From Leishmania donovani (taxonomy: Eukaryota; Euglenozoa; Kinetoplastea; Trypanosomatida; Trypanosomatidae): a stretch of 64,000 bases of DNA. Shown here in pieces: positions 20,018 through 31,193 of this stretch. Location: assembly GCF_000227135.1 (NCBI RefSeq), contig NC_018231.1, forward strand, positions 404,227 through 468,226. The letters are read 5' to 3'. The notes under the pieces were generated by a model. The model was not told the DNA's origin. It saw only the letters and a list, made by a program, of their open reading frames with translations, and did not search any database. Numbering within the stretch: position 1 is the stretch's first letter; every line of letters begins with the position of its first letter. The position numbers and the translations under genes are program-made.

Positions 20018-20060
20018 GGGGGGGGGGAGGGGGAGCGGGAGGGGGAGGGGGCGACGCTGT
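20018..20060 (-). promoter_or_regulatory. extreme pyrimidine/G-quadruplex-prone tract before the ATPase gene
   Basis: The plus strand has five or more runs of three to ten G within about 40 bases, so the minus-strand RNA is an almost pure C/T tract just before the start codon. It probably serves as the polypyrimidine tract for trans-splicing. The DNA template strand could form a G-quadruplex. Confidence 0.5.
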
Positions 20061-21934
20061 GTGGGGGTACGTCAGTTGCTGGGGGAGGGGTGGGAGTTGG
20101 ACAGCACAGCGGGCACCGAAAACACGCAGTGGACGCAGCGACTACCCCACTTGCTTGTTTGTGCACGTGTGTGTAAGCGGGCAGGCAAAAGAAAGGTGAA
20201 GTGCGCGTGTGCGCGCATCCTCCACTTCTCCCCGCGCTTCTCTTTAACCACCGCCACCTTCACACTCACAGTAGTCTATACGGAAGACACAAAAGCATGC
20301 TGCAACGTGTGCGTGTGCGTATGTGCTGCTAATCCACCGTGCGACGTGTAACCGAATCCGAGTCAGGAGTCGCCGTTGTATCCCTCTGCTCCTTGAGTTC
20401 GACGACGTGCATGCATGCATGTGTGCGCGTGTGTGTGTTCGAAAGAGAGACGGTGTGCATCAAGGCGGCGATACGATGGCGTGCACAGCACGAGTGACAG
20501 AGATGGGCGAGACAGAGAGACAGGAAGGGCGTAATAAGAGGGAAGGTGCGCGGACTTCTTGCATCGGCACACACACACACAGCACACATGACAGCTCACT
20601 GCAGCATACGCGCTCAGCGGAGTCGGCCATGACGCTGCTGGGTGTTGAAGAACAGACGTCCTACACCCGTCCGCCCATGTACCTCTCGAACACACTGCCA
20701 CCGCACCTGCGAAGAAGGAAAGAACGCACGTCACGCGCAACACGACGCATATGCCCCCTCCCCCCTCCGCCCACTCCTCTGCACGAACGTGTGCTGGCTG
20801 GGGAAGGGGGTGGGACGGTGCATGCGTGGTGCGCGCAGAAAACGCATTCCACCCATTTGCGTGTGGCTCCGGTCGCAACCCGTTGTACTGGTAAGCGTGG
20901 TTGTGTGCGTGTGTGTGTGTGTGCCGTTACGTGTTGTTGGCTCTTCCCCTGCCTTCGTCTCCTTCATCGGCCCAGCTTTGGGGTTGGACGACGAGGAAAA
21001 TCATACAAAATGGGGTGGAGGCTTGGGGGTGCGGCGTCCGCAAACTGCGGAAGAGATAAAAACGTGTGGAACGTGTGCATGCGGAGTGGTGTTGGTGGTG
21101 GTGATAGTGACGGTGACGGTGTGTGTGTGTCTGTGTCTGTGTCTGTCCCTGTACGTGTGTGCCTGTGCCTGCACCTCCTCCGTCGCCTCTATCTACTGGG
21201 CACGTCTCTGGTGTGTGTGGTTCTTGCTACAGAGCTTCCACACGCACACACGCGCGCACTGCCCCTCTCTCTCGTTGCACGGTATGGCTTTCCATGAAGC
21301 GGTTCTCGCTCACGTACATCTAAGTGCACGTGGTCGGCCACATCACGCACAGCCGCATGCGACAGCAGAGAGGGGGGTGAGAGAAGGCGGCAGCCGGAGA
21401 AACACAGAGAGAGCCGAGAGCCGACATGATACGTGCACATCCCCATCTACCAACGAACAAGCGAACCAATCCTGCGCGCATGCACGCGCGCACCTGCCGA
21501 GAGACTCGGCTACACACACAAAAATGGGATAGAAAAGCGAACAGTTTGGCGTCTAACATTACAGAAACAAGAGAGGGGCGAGGAGGGGGGTCTAGTACGG
21601 AAACGCTTGGTAAGCTGTGGCGGTGAGGGAGGGAGAGGGGGTATGATGGAGGATGGCCAACGAAACAGCGCGCGCAGAGAAAGAGGGGGGACGTGAGACA
21701 AGCGCGCACACCGACACAGACGCACGCACATGTACGCATATATACAAATGTACCGACGAATAAGAAGGATGCAGGATGGCAAGCATGGTGACCCCGTAGT
21801 GGGCGGGGCGGGGAGGGGGTTGGGAAAGATGAGGGGCATGGCGCGGGGATGGCGGGCAACGAACGTAGCACACCTGAAGAGAGAGCGGAATGCGAGCGCG
21901 GTTACGCACGTGCACGCCACAAGAGCTTCCGTCG
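20061..21934. other. 1.9-kb gene-free stretch
   Basis: Open frames on both strands are low-complexity (TG/CA and CT-rich) and carry no motif. TG repeats lie near 20900-20925 and 21115-21150. This is the likely 3' untranslated region of the 729-aa gene. Confidence 0.5.
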
Positions 21935-24124
21935 TCACTCGCGAGGCGTCAGAACGTTGCGTGGGAACAGCCGCGGCTCCGCCTCATCATCCTCGCCTCG
22001 CTGCGCTCCAGTGTTGGCGCCGTCACGCTCCACTAGCACTGCCTTGCGCGCCGTCGTGATGCTTCCCACCGCGCAGGAGCGAACAACGACGCGATGTGGC
22101 ACAGACGGCTTGCTGTTCTCTTTATCCGACCCATGCTTGAGGCCGATTTCCTCGCGGATAGCCCGGTCGCGACGGCGCTTCTCTGCAACGGCGGCCAGCG
22201 CGGTAGAGAAGTCCAGCCGCCGTCGCGACGCCACCGTGGTGGCTGCTGCTTCTGCTGCTGCTGCACTCGGCAAGGCTTCCGCCGACTCGGAATTCGCGGC
22301 GCTACCCTTGTCACTGAGACTTCGCTTGCACGGGCGTTGGCCATCGTCCGCTGCAGTCTCCGCGATGCGTCGATCAGCGTCGCCGCTGCTGCGCTGATTC
22401 CGGTAAGGCCCCTGCCGAAACGACGACGTGCCATCACGTGATGTCAGCGGCAGTGGGGGCACCACGGCTGCGGGTCTCGTCCTCGACAGAGGGACCGAGG
22501 ATTGGCTCCCGGCGGTCGTCATGCGCCGAGGTGCAACCACGCTGTTGCTCGCGAGCGGAGCCACGTACCCGCTGGAGGCGGAGATGATAGGCTCGGTCGC
22601 CGTCGTGGATCCGCGCACACGTACCGGGCTGCGCTCCACATCGGCGCCTGACTTCATTGCCTCCCCTCGCGCAGGCGCCGCATACACGCCGTCGCCTCCC
22701 GTGTTCTCGTTTTCATCTTCCTCGTCCTCCTCGACTTCCTCGGCCACACCCCCGTCGCAAATCGGTGATGTCGGCGGCGAGGACGTAAGGCTGCTGCTGG
22801 TGCTTCCGTTGTCGCTGCCATCCTCGTCGCCTTCCACACCTTGTACATGACGCGGACCCCGACTGTAGGCGAAGACGTTGTCGCGGTTGTCCATGGTACG
22901 GATCAGCATCTGACGCAGGTTCAGGATCGACTGCTGCTGCTCCTCGATCTGCTCGATCATCCGCTCCATCTCGCCGGCCATGTTGCGCCGCTCCTCGCGC
23001 AGTGTCGCCTCTATCTCCCGCTTCTCCTTGCGTTGCTGCTCCACCTGCGCCTCGAGAGACCCTTTAGCTTCGTAGAGAAGATCAATCTGTTTGCCTTGGC
23101 GAAGCAGGTCGCTGAAGAGGGCCGTGCTTTTCGAGTAGGCAGCCTTCAGCAGGGAGTCGAGCTGCGAGACGTGGATGCTGTCCTGCTCCCCGCGTAGGCA
23201 TGTCAAGTCCCTCACGAGGCTCTCCATCCCTGCCAGCTTCGTCTCGTGCCGCTCCACCAGCCGTTCATACTTGCGCTCGTGCTCTTTAATGAGCGCCTCG
23301 TACCGCATCTTGGCGGAACGCTCCAGCTTGGCCTCCTCCAGAGCCTTGTTCTGCATGTCCATCACACGGGTGCGACTCTCGGACATCTCCCGCTTCAGCT
23401 GCCGAATGAAGCGCTTGCTCTCCTCGTTGCGCGTGGACAGCGCGACAACCTCGATGATCTTGTCCTGCAGCGCCTGGTACGCGTCCGCGTGCTTCTCAGC
23501 CATATCCTCGTAAAGTGCGCGCTGGTGCTCGTACATCTTTTCGTACCGGTTGCGTTCCCGCTGCAGCGCCTCATACTCAGCGAGTGGCACCATCGGCTCA
23601 GAGGCCGCCGGGCTGCGGTCGTGGGTGCTGCGCCGCGGTGTGCTGCGAGCGAGCGAGGTGCTGTGCGACACACTGTTCGGGTGCGAGCCGTGCGACATAC
23701 TCCTCCCTGCTGCCTTGGGATTAGGCGATTTACTAGCGGACGCTGAGCTGAAGTTCATCTTCGTGACAGACATGTTCGTGACATCGTGCAGCGCACGGTG
23801 GTGATGGTGGCTCGGGCGACTCTTGCCGCTGCTGCCCCCACCGGCGCTCTTCCGGTGGGAAGCCGAGAGAGAGCCAAGGTAGCTCACATCGTACTCGGTG
23901 ACGTCGACGTGGGCGGCGCTGCTGGTCGGCATATGCTGCGGCGACAGCAGAGCCAAAGCAGATGGCGAGGCGTCAATGCACTGCGCCGTCACTCGATCAA
24001 CCGTGTCCTCGAGAAAGATGGCAGCGTCATCGGTGGACGTGCCGAGTTGGCGGCGCACCGGTGTCGATGGCAGCGCCTCGTACACAGCCGTCGCTGTGCC
24101 GCTGCCGCTGCGGCATGACATCAT
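21935..24124 (-). CDS. coiled-coil protein with C-terminal KEN motif, 729 aa
   Basis: The family is not recognised. The first 170 residues are Ser-rich and basic. A long, well-formed coiled coil spans about residues 178-418, rich in Glu, Arg, Lys, Met and Leu with regular heptads. Then comes a Ser/Thr-rich linker with an acidic patch of Glu and Asp near residues 460-500, and a basic, Ser-rich C-terminus holding the tripeptide KEN near residue 665. Two ATGs are adjacent (MMSCRS), so the start could be 24124 or 24121; 27 codons upstream have no support. A cytoskeletal or cell-cycle-related scaffold is plausible from this layout but is inference. Confidence 0.8.
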   Translation of the reverse strand: MMSCRSGSGTATAVYEALPSTPVRRQLGTSTDDAAIFLEDTVDRVTAQCIDASPSALALLSPQHMPTSSAAHVDVTEYDVSYLGSLSASHRKSAGGGSSGKSRPSHHHHRALHDVTNMSVTKMNFSSASASKSPNPKAAGRSMSHGSHPNSVSHSTSLARSTPRRSTHDRSPAASEPMVPLAEYEALQRERNRYEKMYEHQRALYEDMAEKHADAYQALQDKIIEVVALSTRNEESKRFIRQLKREMSESRTRVMDMQNKALEEAKLERSAKMRYEALIKEHERKYERLVERHETKLAGMESLVRDLTCLRGEQDSIHVSQLDSLLKAAYSKSTALFSDLLRQGKQIDLLYEAKGSLEAQVEQQRKEKREIEATLREERRNMAGEMERMIEQIEEQQQSILNLRQMLIRTMDNRDNVFAYSRGPRHVQGVEGDEDGSDNGSTSSSLTSSPPTSPICDGGVAEEVEEDEEDENENTGGDGVYAAPARGEAMKSGADVERSPVRVRGSTTATEPIISASSGYVAPLASNSVVAPRRMTTAGSQSSVPLSRTRPAAVVPPLPLTSRDGTSSFRQGPYRNQRSSGDADRRIAETAADDGQRPCKRSLSDKGSAANSESAEALPSAAAAEAAATTVASRRRLDFSTALAAVAEKRRRDRAIREEIGLKHGSDKENSKPSVPHRVVVRSCAVGSITTARKAVLVERDGANTGAQRGEDDEAEPRLFPRNVLTPRE

Positions 24125-25127
24125 TAAAATTTCACCTGAGATGCAGCGGAGTGCGCCCCTGCGCCGCACGCGCACATGCAGATGCAGCGCCACACCCCTC
24201 ACCACACAGCAGCGGGGAGCGAGGGAGGAGGCGGAGCGGAACTAGGAAAAGCAGCAGCGCGGCGTCGATGGCAGCCGTAGGAAAACAAAGCAGGGAGGCG
24301 GGAAGACAGCACGTGCCGCCGCGAGTATGTGCCACTGTGTGTGCGCGCGTGGCCGTATCTCCCTCCTGCTCTGCCTGTGCGTGCGCCGAGAATGCAGCGA
24401 AGGGGGACAACAAAGAAGAACTGTTGGACCTGCAGCGGTCAACGAGAAGTATGCGCGAGAGAGATGCACGAGTGAGTTTGAGAGGGTGGTTTCCATGACA
24501 CATGTCCCTTCCACGACGACATACGCGCCCGCACATGTCCACGCAGACATCGGCATGATGGCTTGAACGCGATGCCGGCAGGAGAAGGAGGTGGGTGGGT
24601 GGGGGTCGCAAAAGGTGTGCATCGCAGAAGCGGTGCAAGCGGAACGTACGCACCTGCAGCCCTATCCCAAGTCTCCGGCGCCCGCGTGCATGCCCCTTTC
24701 GTGTTTGTATCTGTGACTGTAGCTCTGCGCGTGCCAGTGCGAGGAAGCGCGCACCGTGTCGAGCGAGAGCGAGAGGAAGGGAGGGAGGGGAGGGGGGCGT
24801 GCAGCCCGCGAAAAAGGGGAAGGGCGGCGCGAGTGGTGGTGGTGGTGGTGGTGGACGTGTGGGCTGAAATCGACGAGTTGCTCACTCTTTGTGTTGCTGT
24901 TAATCGAGAGAGTGTGTAGACAGTTCTCACCCCGAGTCAAGCACGTGCAGAGTCGCGTTCAGGCACATGCGCAACGCGCGACATACATGCGGAGAGAAAG
25001 ACCACCGGTGCAGTCCACCACAGAAACAACGCTATCATCATAATCACCACACAAGAAGGAGCAAGAGGCCAACCAGCGCAAGTGACATGATAAGAGAGAG
25101 ACCGGCAGCGTCTTGCCTCACCCGTCC
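24125..25127. other. 1-kb gene-free stretch with a GTG repeat
   Basis: A run of GTG/TGG triplets lies at about 24833-24854. No gene was seen. This is the likely 3' untranslated region of the SCO1 gene. Confidence 0.5.
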
Positions 25128-26060
25128 TTACCAGTTTGTCCACGTCGGATCCTTGGCGTACTCGGACATGTAGTGCAGCACCTTCTCCGTAATCTCGCGC
25201 TCGTCGTAGCGGTTTCCGAAGAAGTCGACGAAGCGGCCCTGTGGGTCGAAGAGGAAGATGGCAATGCTGTGGTCGATCAGGTAGTCCTCCTGCTCGGCGT
25301 CCTCTTCGGTGGGGATGGAGTAGTAGATGCGGTACGAGCGGCATGCGTCGTTCACCTGCTTCGGCGTGCCAACGAGCCCAATGAAGTCGGGGTGGAACAC
25401 GGAGAGGTACTCGTCGATGGCCTCGAGCGAGTCACGGCGCGGGTCGCACGAGACAAACAACGGCGCAATGCGCTCCTGCGGGCGGGCAGCGCGGACAGCG
25501 TCGACGACGTGCGACATGCGGTTCAGCTCGACCGGGCAGATCTCCGGGCAGTGAGTGAAGCCGAAGTAAAAGAAGGCCCATGAGCCGAGGAATTCCGCCT
25601 GCGACACTGGCTCACCCTTCGTGTTCACCAGCACAAACGGCCCACCGAGCGCGGGGCGGCCACGCGTTTCGACGCTGACCCGCGCGCTGCCCTCCGCACC
25701 GAAGTAGCGCTTCTTGGCTTGGCGGCTTCCGTACCACAGCGTCGCGATGCAGAGAAGAGCAAAGCCTCCTATCATGCCGTACGTCTTCAACGCCTGCCAG
25801 TCTTTCTCGAGCTCCGCCGCCTCGGTCGCGTCGGGGTTGTTTGGGTTGACTGCGCCCTGCTGGCGGAAAGCGCGACGGCTGCACGTAAGCGGCGTTATCG
25901 TGATGTTCACAAGGGCGGCAGCTTCGGTGGCGGCCGAACCCATCGGAGAGCCGCGTCGCATGGCACCAAAATGGCATCGAAGGCGCAGTAGAGCGTCAGA
26001 GCGGTACGACTCCATCATCGACTCCCCACGGACGGCACACCGCAGAAGTGAGCGATGCAT
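25128..26060 (-). CDS. SCO1: SCO1/SenC copper chaperone of cytochrome c oxidase, 310 aa
   Basis: SCO1 proteins deliver copper to the CuA site of subunit 2 of cytochrome c oxidase in the mitochondrial inner membrane. The family signature is complete: the copper-binding CxxxC (CPEIC, Cys 171 and Cys 175) in the segment FTHCPEICPVEL, and the third ligand His 264 in DYLIDHSIAIF. The thioredoxin-like domain runs from about residue 138 to 300. A membrane helix lies at residues 94-110, and the Arg-rich N-terminus (residues 1-40) suits a mitochondrial targeting signal. The length is normal for eukaryotic SCO1 with a long presequence. The first ATG of the frame is used. Confidence 0.93.
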   Translation of the reverse strand: MHRSLLRCAVRGESMMESYRSDALLRLRCHFGAMRRGSPMGSAATEAAALVNITITPLTCSRRAFRQQGAVNPNNPDATEAAELEKDWQALKTYGMIGGFALLCIATLWYGSRQAKKRYFGAEGSARVSVETRGRPALGGPFVLVNTKGEPVSQAEFLGSWAFFYFGFTHCPEICPVELNRMSHVVDAVRAARPQERIAPLFVSCDPRRDSLEAIDEYLSVFHPDFIGLVGTPKQVNDACRSYRIYYSIPTEEDAEQEDYLIDHSIAIFLFDPQGRFVDFFGNRYDEREITEKVLHYMSEYAKDPTWTNW

Positions 26061-26883
26061 GCCTTTCCCTGCGCTCCGGCGTCGCGATCTGGATCAGCAA
26101 CCCTCCCTCACCTTCCTTGTCGTGCACGTGTGCGTGCGTATACAGGTGAGGGTGGGCGTGCCGGCTTGCCCTCACCGCTGAGTTATCTCGCTCGGAGCTT
26201 TATGGCACCGCCGACTCTGCACCAGCCGTCCTTGCTGTACTGCTGTGTCTGCCTCCGCTGCTTTACTCGCACGCACCCCCAAAACGTTCGGTAGTGGAGA
26301 TGGGAGTAGAGAAAAGAGTGAGAGGGGGAGAGGGGGCGGCAGATGACGAAGACGGCCCGTTCGGCAGCCGGTGAGGATTTAATGCTGCTTGAGGCCCACG
26401 TGATATGCGCGCGTGCACGGGCAAGAGGGTCCCGCGCAGCGGTGAGGTGAGGGACGAGACGGAGGGAGATACCCGGAAAGAGAGAGGGGAGGAGATGAAA
26501 ACGGTGAACAGATGCAGAAGGCCTGCAGCATGGCGGCGGTCGGTGCCGGAAGGAGCGGCCCAGGCCAGCTGGGCCGCCGTTCGCTTGCTCTTGCCGAGTG
26601 GAGGCGTTTTGAGAAGGAGTTGACTAGTGGCAGGAAAACTCAGGATACAGAGCACCATCGCTTTTCGAGAGCAGCAACAATAGAGAAGAATCAGCGCAAC
26701 GGCGCGTTCGTGCGCAGGGTCGCGCTCACTCAAGCGGATCGCCTGCACCCTCTGGAAATCGCGTAAAGCGAGAGCGGGAGACAGCAGGGGGTGAAATGGT
26801 AGACATAGGGAGGGTGGGGTAGGATGGCTTCAAGTGAGGCAGCGGGCGTCGCGCTTTTCACCAGATGCGCACGCAAGCAATGC
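26061..26883. other. spacer, no gene seen
   Basis: Short open frames on both strands show no motif and low complexity. This is the presumed 3' untranslated region of the 300-aa gene. Confidence 0.5.
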
Positions 26884-27786
26884 TCAATCCAGGTCGATCT
26901 CCAGCGAACCAGTCGTTGCCTGAATCGTCGTCGAGGGACACGAGCCGACAAGGTCGTCATGGGAGTCTCGAGGAGACTCGACCGCACCATCAGAACCGCC
27001 TTCACCGCCCCGTGGCGCTGACGGCGCCGTTCGCGCTTCCGGCGCCTTCGAGTAGCGCACGCGGCTCTTCTCCGGCTGAACGCTTGCGCTGACAGGAGCA
27101 GCGGCGATGAGCAGCGCGGGCCCTCCCTCTTCTGCTGCCCTGGACGCTGGCTGTGCAGCGATCGCGTTGAGCCTGCCATGTCGATTGCGCACCAGCGTCG
27201 TGGGCCGACGCGCCACCCCTTGCTGCGTGAGTGCCTTCAGCTGCTTCGCTTCCAGAGCGCGGTGCTGCGCCTCGAGCACCTGCTTCGCCCGCTCAGCCGC
27301 CGACAGCTTTGGGGGCTCTGATGTGATGGTGTAGTATCTGTCATCTTCGTCGCTGCTGACGGCTGCACCGCGGTCGATGCCCTCGTCACCGACTCCGGCC
27401 CGGCTGTCGGTGGGTGGGGCTGCCTTCGGCGGCACCGCGCAGCCACCAATACTGCCCTCCTTGCTGTGCGGCGACGTGCGCTCAGTGCTGCGTGACACGC
27501 TGACTCGACCCGAGTATGGGTGGCCGCCGCCTGTGGTAGTGTGTTGGTGCCGTTGTGACGCAGAGTGACCGGCCGACGAGGGGCGTGGCTCCTCGCTGCT
27601 TTCGTCAAAGTCCTCCCATGGATCGCGCGGCGGCCCGCCGGCGAATGTGTCGCCCCCTGCCGCGCTCCCATGCTTTGGAGCCGGCTTGCGTGAGGCGACC
27701 TTGAGATGCTGGCCCGGCGCGAGGTACTGGGGTGGGTGATGCCGCTTCGCAATCACCGGGCGAGGCGCGTTGGGTGTCGAGGACAT
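26884..27786 (-). CDS. disordered hypothetical protein, 300 aa
   Basis: The function is unknown. The protein is rich in Pro, Ser, Ala, Gly and Arg and is probably disordered along most of its length. The clearest ordered element is a charged helix near residues 158-185 (SAAERAKQVLEAQHRALEAK). Several Ser-Pro and Arg-x-x-Ser sites and an acidic C-terminal tail ending LEIDLD are visible. A further 71 codons are open upstream but are low-complexity; the internal ATG (MSSTPNAPR) begins the more conserved-looking, basic N-terminus. The gene lies between SCO1 and another likely mitochondrial gene, but nothing in it suggests mitochondrial import. Confidence 0.65.
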   Translation of the reverse strand: MSSTPNAPRPVIAKRHHPPQYLAPGQHLKVASRKPAPKHGSAAGGDTFAGGPPRDPWEDFDESSEEPRPSSAGHSASQRHQHTTTGGGHPYSGRVSVSRSTERTSPHSKEGSIGGCAVPPKAAPPTDSRAGVGDEGIDRGAAVSSDEDDRYYTITSEPPKLSAAERAKQVLEAQHRALEAKQLKALTQQGVARRPTTLVRNRHGRLNAIAAQPASRAAEEGGPALLIAAAPVSASVQPEKSRVRYSKAPEARTAPSAPRGGEGGSDGAVESPRDSHDDLVGSCPSTTIQATTGSLEIDLD

Positions 27787-28488
27787 GATGAGCCGGCAGA
27801 GTCGTTCTCGCTCGAAAGGGTTGTTTTGATGGCGCGCACCAGATAGCGGGCGTGGATCACGTGCCTGTGCGTGCCGCTTGATCCTCAGCAATGCGCGCCG
27901 TGTATGTGCGTAGCTCCAATGGCCGCACTCGGAAAAGCATCCAGGAGGGATGCAGGGGGGATAAAGAGTAGGCGTTGAACTGACGACGTGGACCACCAAC
28001 GTCGCGCTGCGCTCTTGTTGTTTGGTGGCAGTGTTGAAGTGCGATGCTGCACGGGCGTGTGTGTAGAGCAGATGCTCAGAGAGAGAGAGAGAGAGCCGGA
28101 GAAAAAGAAGTTCAGGTCATGAAGTGATCGGCACCACACGAGCACATACCTGTGCGCCCGAAATGTTGCGCATGCCGACGAGAGAGGACATCACGAAGGC
28201 GAGAGAGAGAGAGCGGGAGGTAACTACCATCTGCTAGCTGCAGGCGTAGGCGACTGCACACAAGAGGGTTCGATGGCCTTTTCACGTACGTCATCACGCG
28301 AGAGCCCCGAGCCCCTCAGCATGAGCACAAGAGGAGGATGGGGCAGCAGCAGAGCGTCGACATGCAAATAAAACATGAAGTATGAGGCGCCAGAAAAGCC
28401 TGCGCATGATGTGCACGGCCGCTGTCTGAGTAGTAGTCACCGTCATTAACACCGCTGCCGGTGAATATTGGCACATGTCACCGCCTAC
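27787..28488. other. spacer with GA repeats
   Basis: GA runs lie at about 28077-28094 and 28200-28214. No gene was seen. Confidence 0.5.
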
Positions 28489-28995
28489 TCATCCTTCTGG
28501 CGTACCCTCGTAGCGTCTGCTGTGCAGGAGATTGCGCGCCTGGGCGACCATTTCCGGTGTCACCTCGGTCTTCGCCAGGCGCTCGACCCGCGCCGCTCGC
28601 GATTCATCGGAGACCAACTTGTTGTCCGCATTGATCATGAGTCCACTCGGCTCGTCGCGGTAACTGTATCCCCTCACGCCATCGTACACACCGCTCGGCG
28701 CGTCAGGCACGTACGTCGGCGTGAAGTCCCGTTGGTAGAAGCGCTGGCGGTTCAGCTCGATATTGTCAAGAATGTCGTTCGCACGCTTCGACTGCTGACG
28801 GCCAATAAACAAAACAAAACCACCGGCGCACATGGCCAGAGTGCCACGCCACTCGATCCACACCGTGCGCGCGACACCCCGTTCGCCGTACCGCGACAGC
28901 ACCTCAGGGTTCTCGATGCCGAGCCACCACGCCTTTACGCGCGTGAACAGGCTTACGTGGTGCACCAGCCGCGGGTGCGTGAACTTCGGTGGCAT
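28489..28995 (-). CDS. one-helix, probably mitochondrial protein, 168 aa
   Basis: The exact family is not recognised. The protein starts with a basic, aromatic-rich segment (residues 1-45), has one membrane helix at about residues 47-65, then a charged, soluble C-terminal part with several Tyr, Asp and Arg residues. No repeats or low complexity are present, which is typical of a conserved protein. The layout resembles small accessory subunits of trypanosomatid respiratory complexes anchored by one helix; that is inference. The frame is open 92 codons upstream, but that part is low-complexity, and the chosen ATG (MPPKFTHPR) begins the compact protein. Confidence 0.75.
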   Translation of the reverse strand: MPPKFTHPRLVHHVSLFTRVKAWWLGIENPEVLSRYGERGVARTVWIEWRGTLAMCAGGFVLFIGRQQSKRANDILDNIELNRQRFYQRDFTPTYVPDAPSGVYDGVRGYSYRDEPSGLMINADNKLVSDESRAARVERLAKTEVTPEMVAQARNLLHSRRYEGTPEG

Positions 28996-31193
28996 CGTCG
29001 ATCTCTCCCCTCTCTGTTTCTGGGCTGCTGTGCGTACACGAATATGTCGGGCTATCCGTACTGCAGTGTTGCGTGAAACATCGAGTGTGGACAACGAAGA
29101 CACGGTGAAGCCGCAATGAGCACACACGATGTACATGACAAGAGAGGAGGAGAGAGAGACAATGACGTGAAGATAAGGAAGAAGGTTAAACACAGGCACG
29201 CACACACACGGGGACGAGAGGGGGGCACGTGCTGATGGGGCCCGTGGACAAGAGCCACAAGGCCCATGCATAAACCGGTAGCTGGATATGGGTGCGGGAC
29301 GTCAAGAAGCACTTGGCAGCACGCGAGCGAGCGAGAGCTCGAAGAGTGTGCGTTCACCGCGCCGGATCCCTCGGAAGAAGTCACAAGCTGCATGTGACTC
29401 CCCCATGTCTTTTTGTGTCTCTCTCACCACACACACAGACATAGAGACAGACAGAGAGGCCAGCATGGGTGAGCGAGGGGACGCATACAGAGACGGACAA
29501 GACCGCTCCGCTTGCATACGCGCATGAAAGTACCGCACTCATTGTCGCCGTTGTGTGTAGCGCGTTGCATGTAGAGAGTCGACTCGATGCACGTGCCCGA
29601 CGGTGAGGTGAGCTGAAGTGAGACTTCGAGTCATCAAAGGCGAGGAAATGTTGGTCAACAGGCGTCTTGTACTAAAAATAAGAGTGTCACCAGGAGGAAG
29701 AGCACAGCAGCAAGGCTACAAGCACACACGCACGCGTGCGTGAGCGATGTGCAAGAGACGAATACGCAAGGGCAACCCGCCATGTCCGCAGCGACAGCCA
29801 ATACAGAAGGGCAAGTGCTTGAGCGGTGCCACAGCCTGCTTTAGCTGCTCCTTCTCTCCGCCTCTCTCTGGCTCGGACGTGTTCTTCGCCTTCCTGGTGT
29901 CGATGGGTGAGTGCGTGCACAGCGCTGCAGCGATGCTCACAGCCGTTCTCGCTTCATTGCCCCCCCCCCCCACACACACAACGAGAGGCAGGAGGAGGGG
30001 GGATCGCACGCAGGCCATAAAACGTGAACGACACAACAGCAAAAAGGGCCCCTCTACACACCCGGCAGCACCCACGGGTGCGGGGGGTGGGGTGGGGGAG
30101 GAGGATGCAAGCGAAAGGACGTGGGCTGCGCGGGTCCGCGGGTAGTACTGCCAAGACCGCACGAGGGAGCCAGTCGAAGAGATGATGGCGTAAACTGTTT
30201 AACGAACCGAAACCGAAAGGGACGCTGAAAAGAGGGAGAGGCACACGCCACACCGCCAGCTACACGACAGACACGCCGGCGCTTGGATTTACGGGTCTTG
30301 TCGCGTCTTCGAGTGTGTGTCGGCGCGAGGGAGGTGTAGAGGGGAGGGGTGGGGAGGACCAACAAAGGTGCAACACGGCTCGCCACCCTCGTCTCCGCGC
30401 ATTCTCCGACTTCGCCGCCTACCTCGAATGCGGTGCTCTCACAACGCCCACTGCCTGCCAGCGTTTCTCCGGTTCTCTTTTCATTGGACTGCTGTCCTCT
30501 TTTCTGCTTTTATAGGTGCCGACCAGATGCATGGGCGGCACCACGGCAGACGCCGAGGCGGCAGCGGGAGTAGGGGGCGACGCCGAGGGCCGTGAGGCTC
30601 CGTTTTAGAATTGGATGCACGCACCACTCTCACCCTCCTCGATCCTTCATCCAGCACCATCACCGTCACGCTCACCCAATGCGCGAGTAGCTCCCTCGCT
30701 CCGGAAGCACCACCTCTTGCCCCCGTTGATCTTTCGCCATGTACAACCTCCCGGCTTTATAGCCTTCCCTCTTCGCCACCTCTCTCTGCGTTCTGCCGTC
30801 CTCATGCTTGATGGTGCACCTCCACCGGCACACACGAGTAACGCCTGGTGCATGGGATGAAGTCGCACGCTCGCGGATGCCGCACGCCGGGAGGGAGACG
30901 GAGCGACCCAAACGCACTCGGGTGAGTGAAGCGGCACACATCCGCCAGCTAAAACGGAAGGTGCAGTTGTTTTGATGTTCGTGCGCGCTCTTCCTTTCCT
31001 CTTTCGGGGGAGGCGTGGTGGTGACGGCGGATGCTTAGCGTTGGCGCTAAGCACGATGCGCCGCAGCGCGTGCGTGTGGATATGTGCTTGCGGCTGCTTT
31101 CCGCGAATGGTGCGCGCGGGGCGAAGATACGTTTGCACGCAGGCACGCACCCTCGCTGCCGGTGTCATTCACGGAAACGTTTTCGTTTTTTTT
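28996..31193. other. 2.2-kb gene-free stretch downstream of fructose-1,6-bisphosphatase
   Basis: No gene was seen on either strand; open frames are Ser/Pro/Leu-rich low complexity. A C-run with CA repeat lies at 29961-29980. A perfect 9-bp hairpin lies at 31032-31053. Most of this is probably the fructose-1,6-bisphosphatase 3' untranslated region. Confidence 0.5.
31032..31053 (-). repeat. perfect 9-bp stem with 4-base loop
   Basis: The arm TGCTTAGCG (31032-31040) is followed by a four-base loop and its exact reverse complement (31045-31053). In the minus-strand RNA the loop is CCAA. It lies about 140 bases after the stop codon of fructose-1,6-bisphosphatase. Confidence 0.8.
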
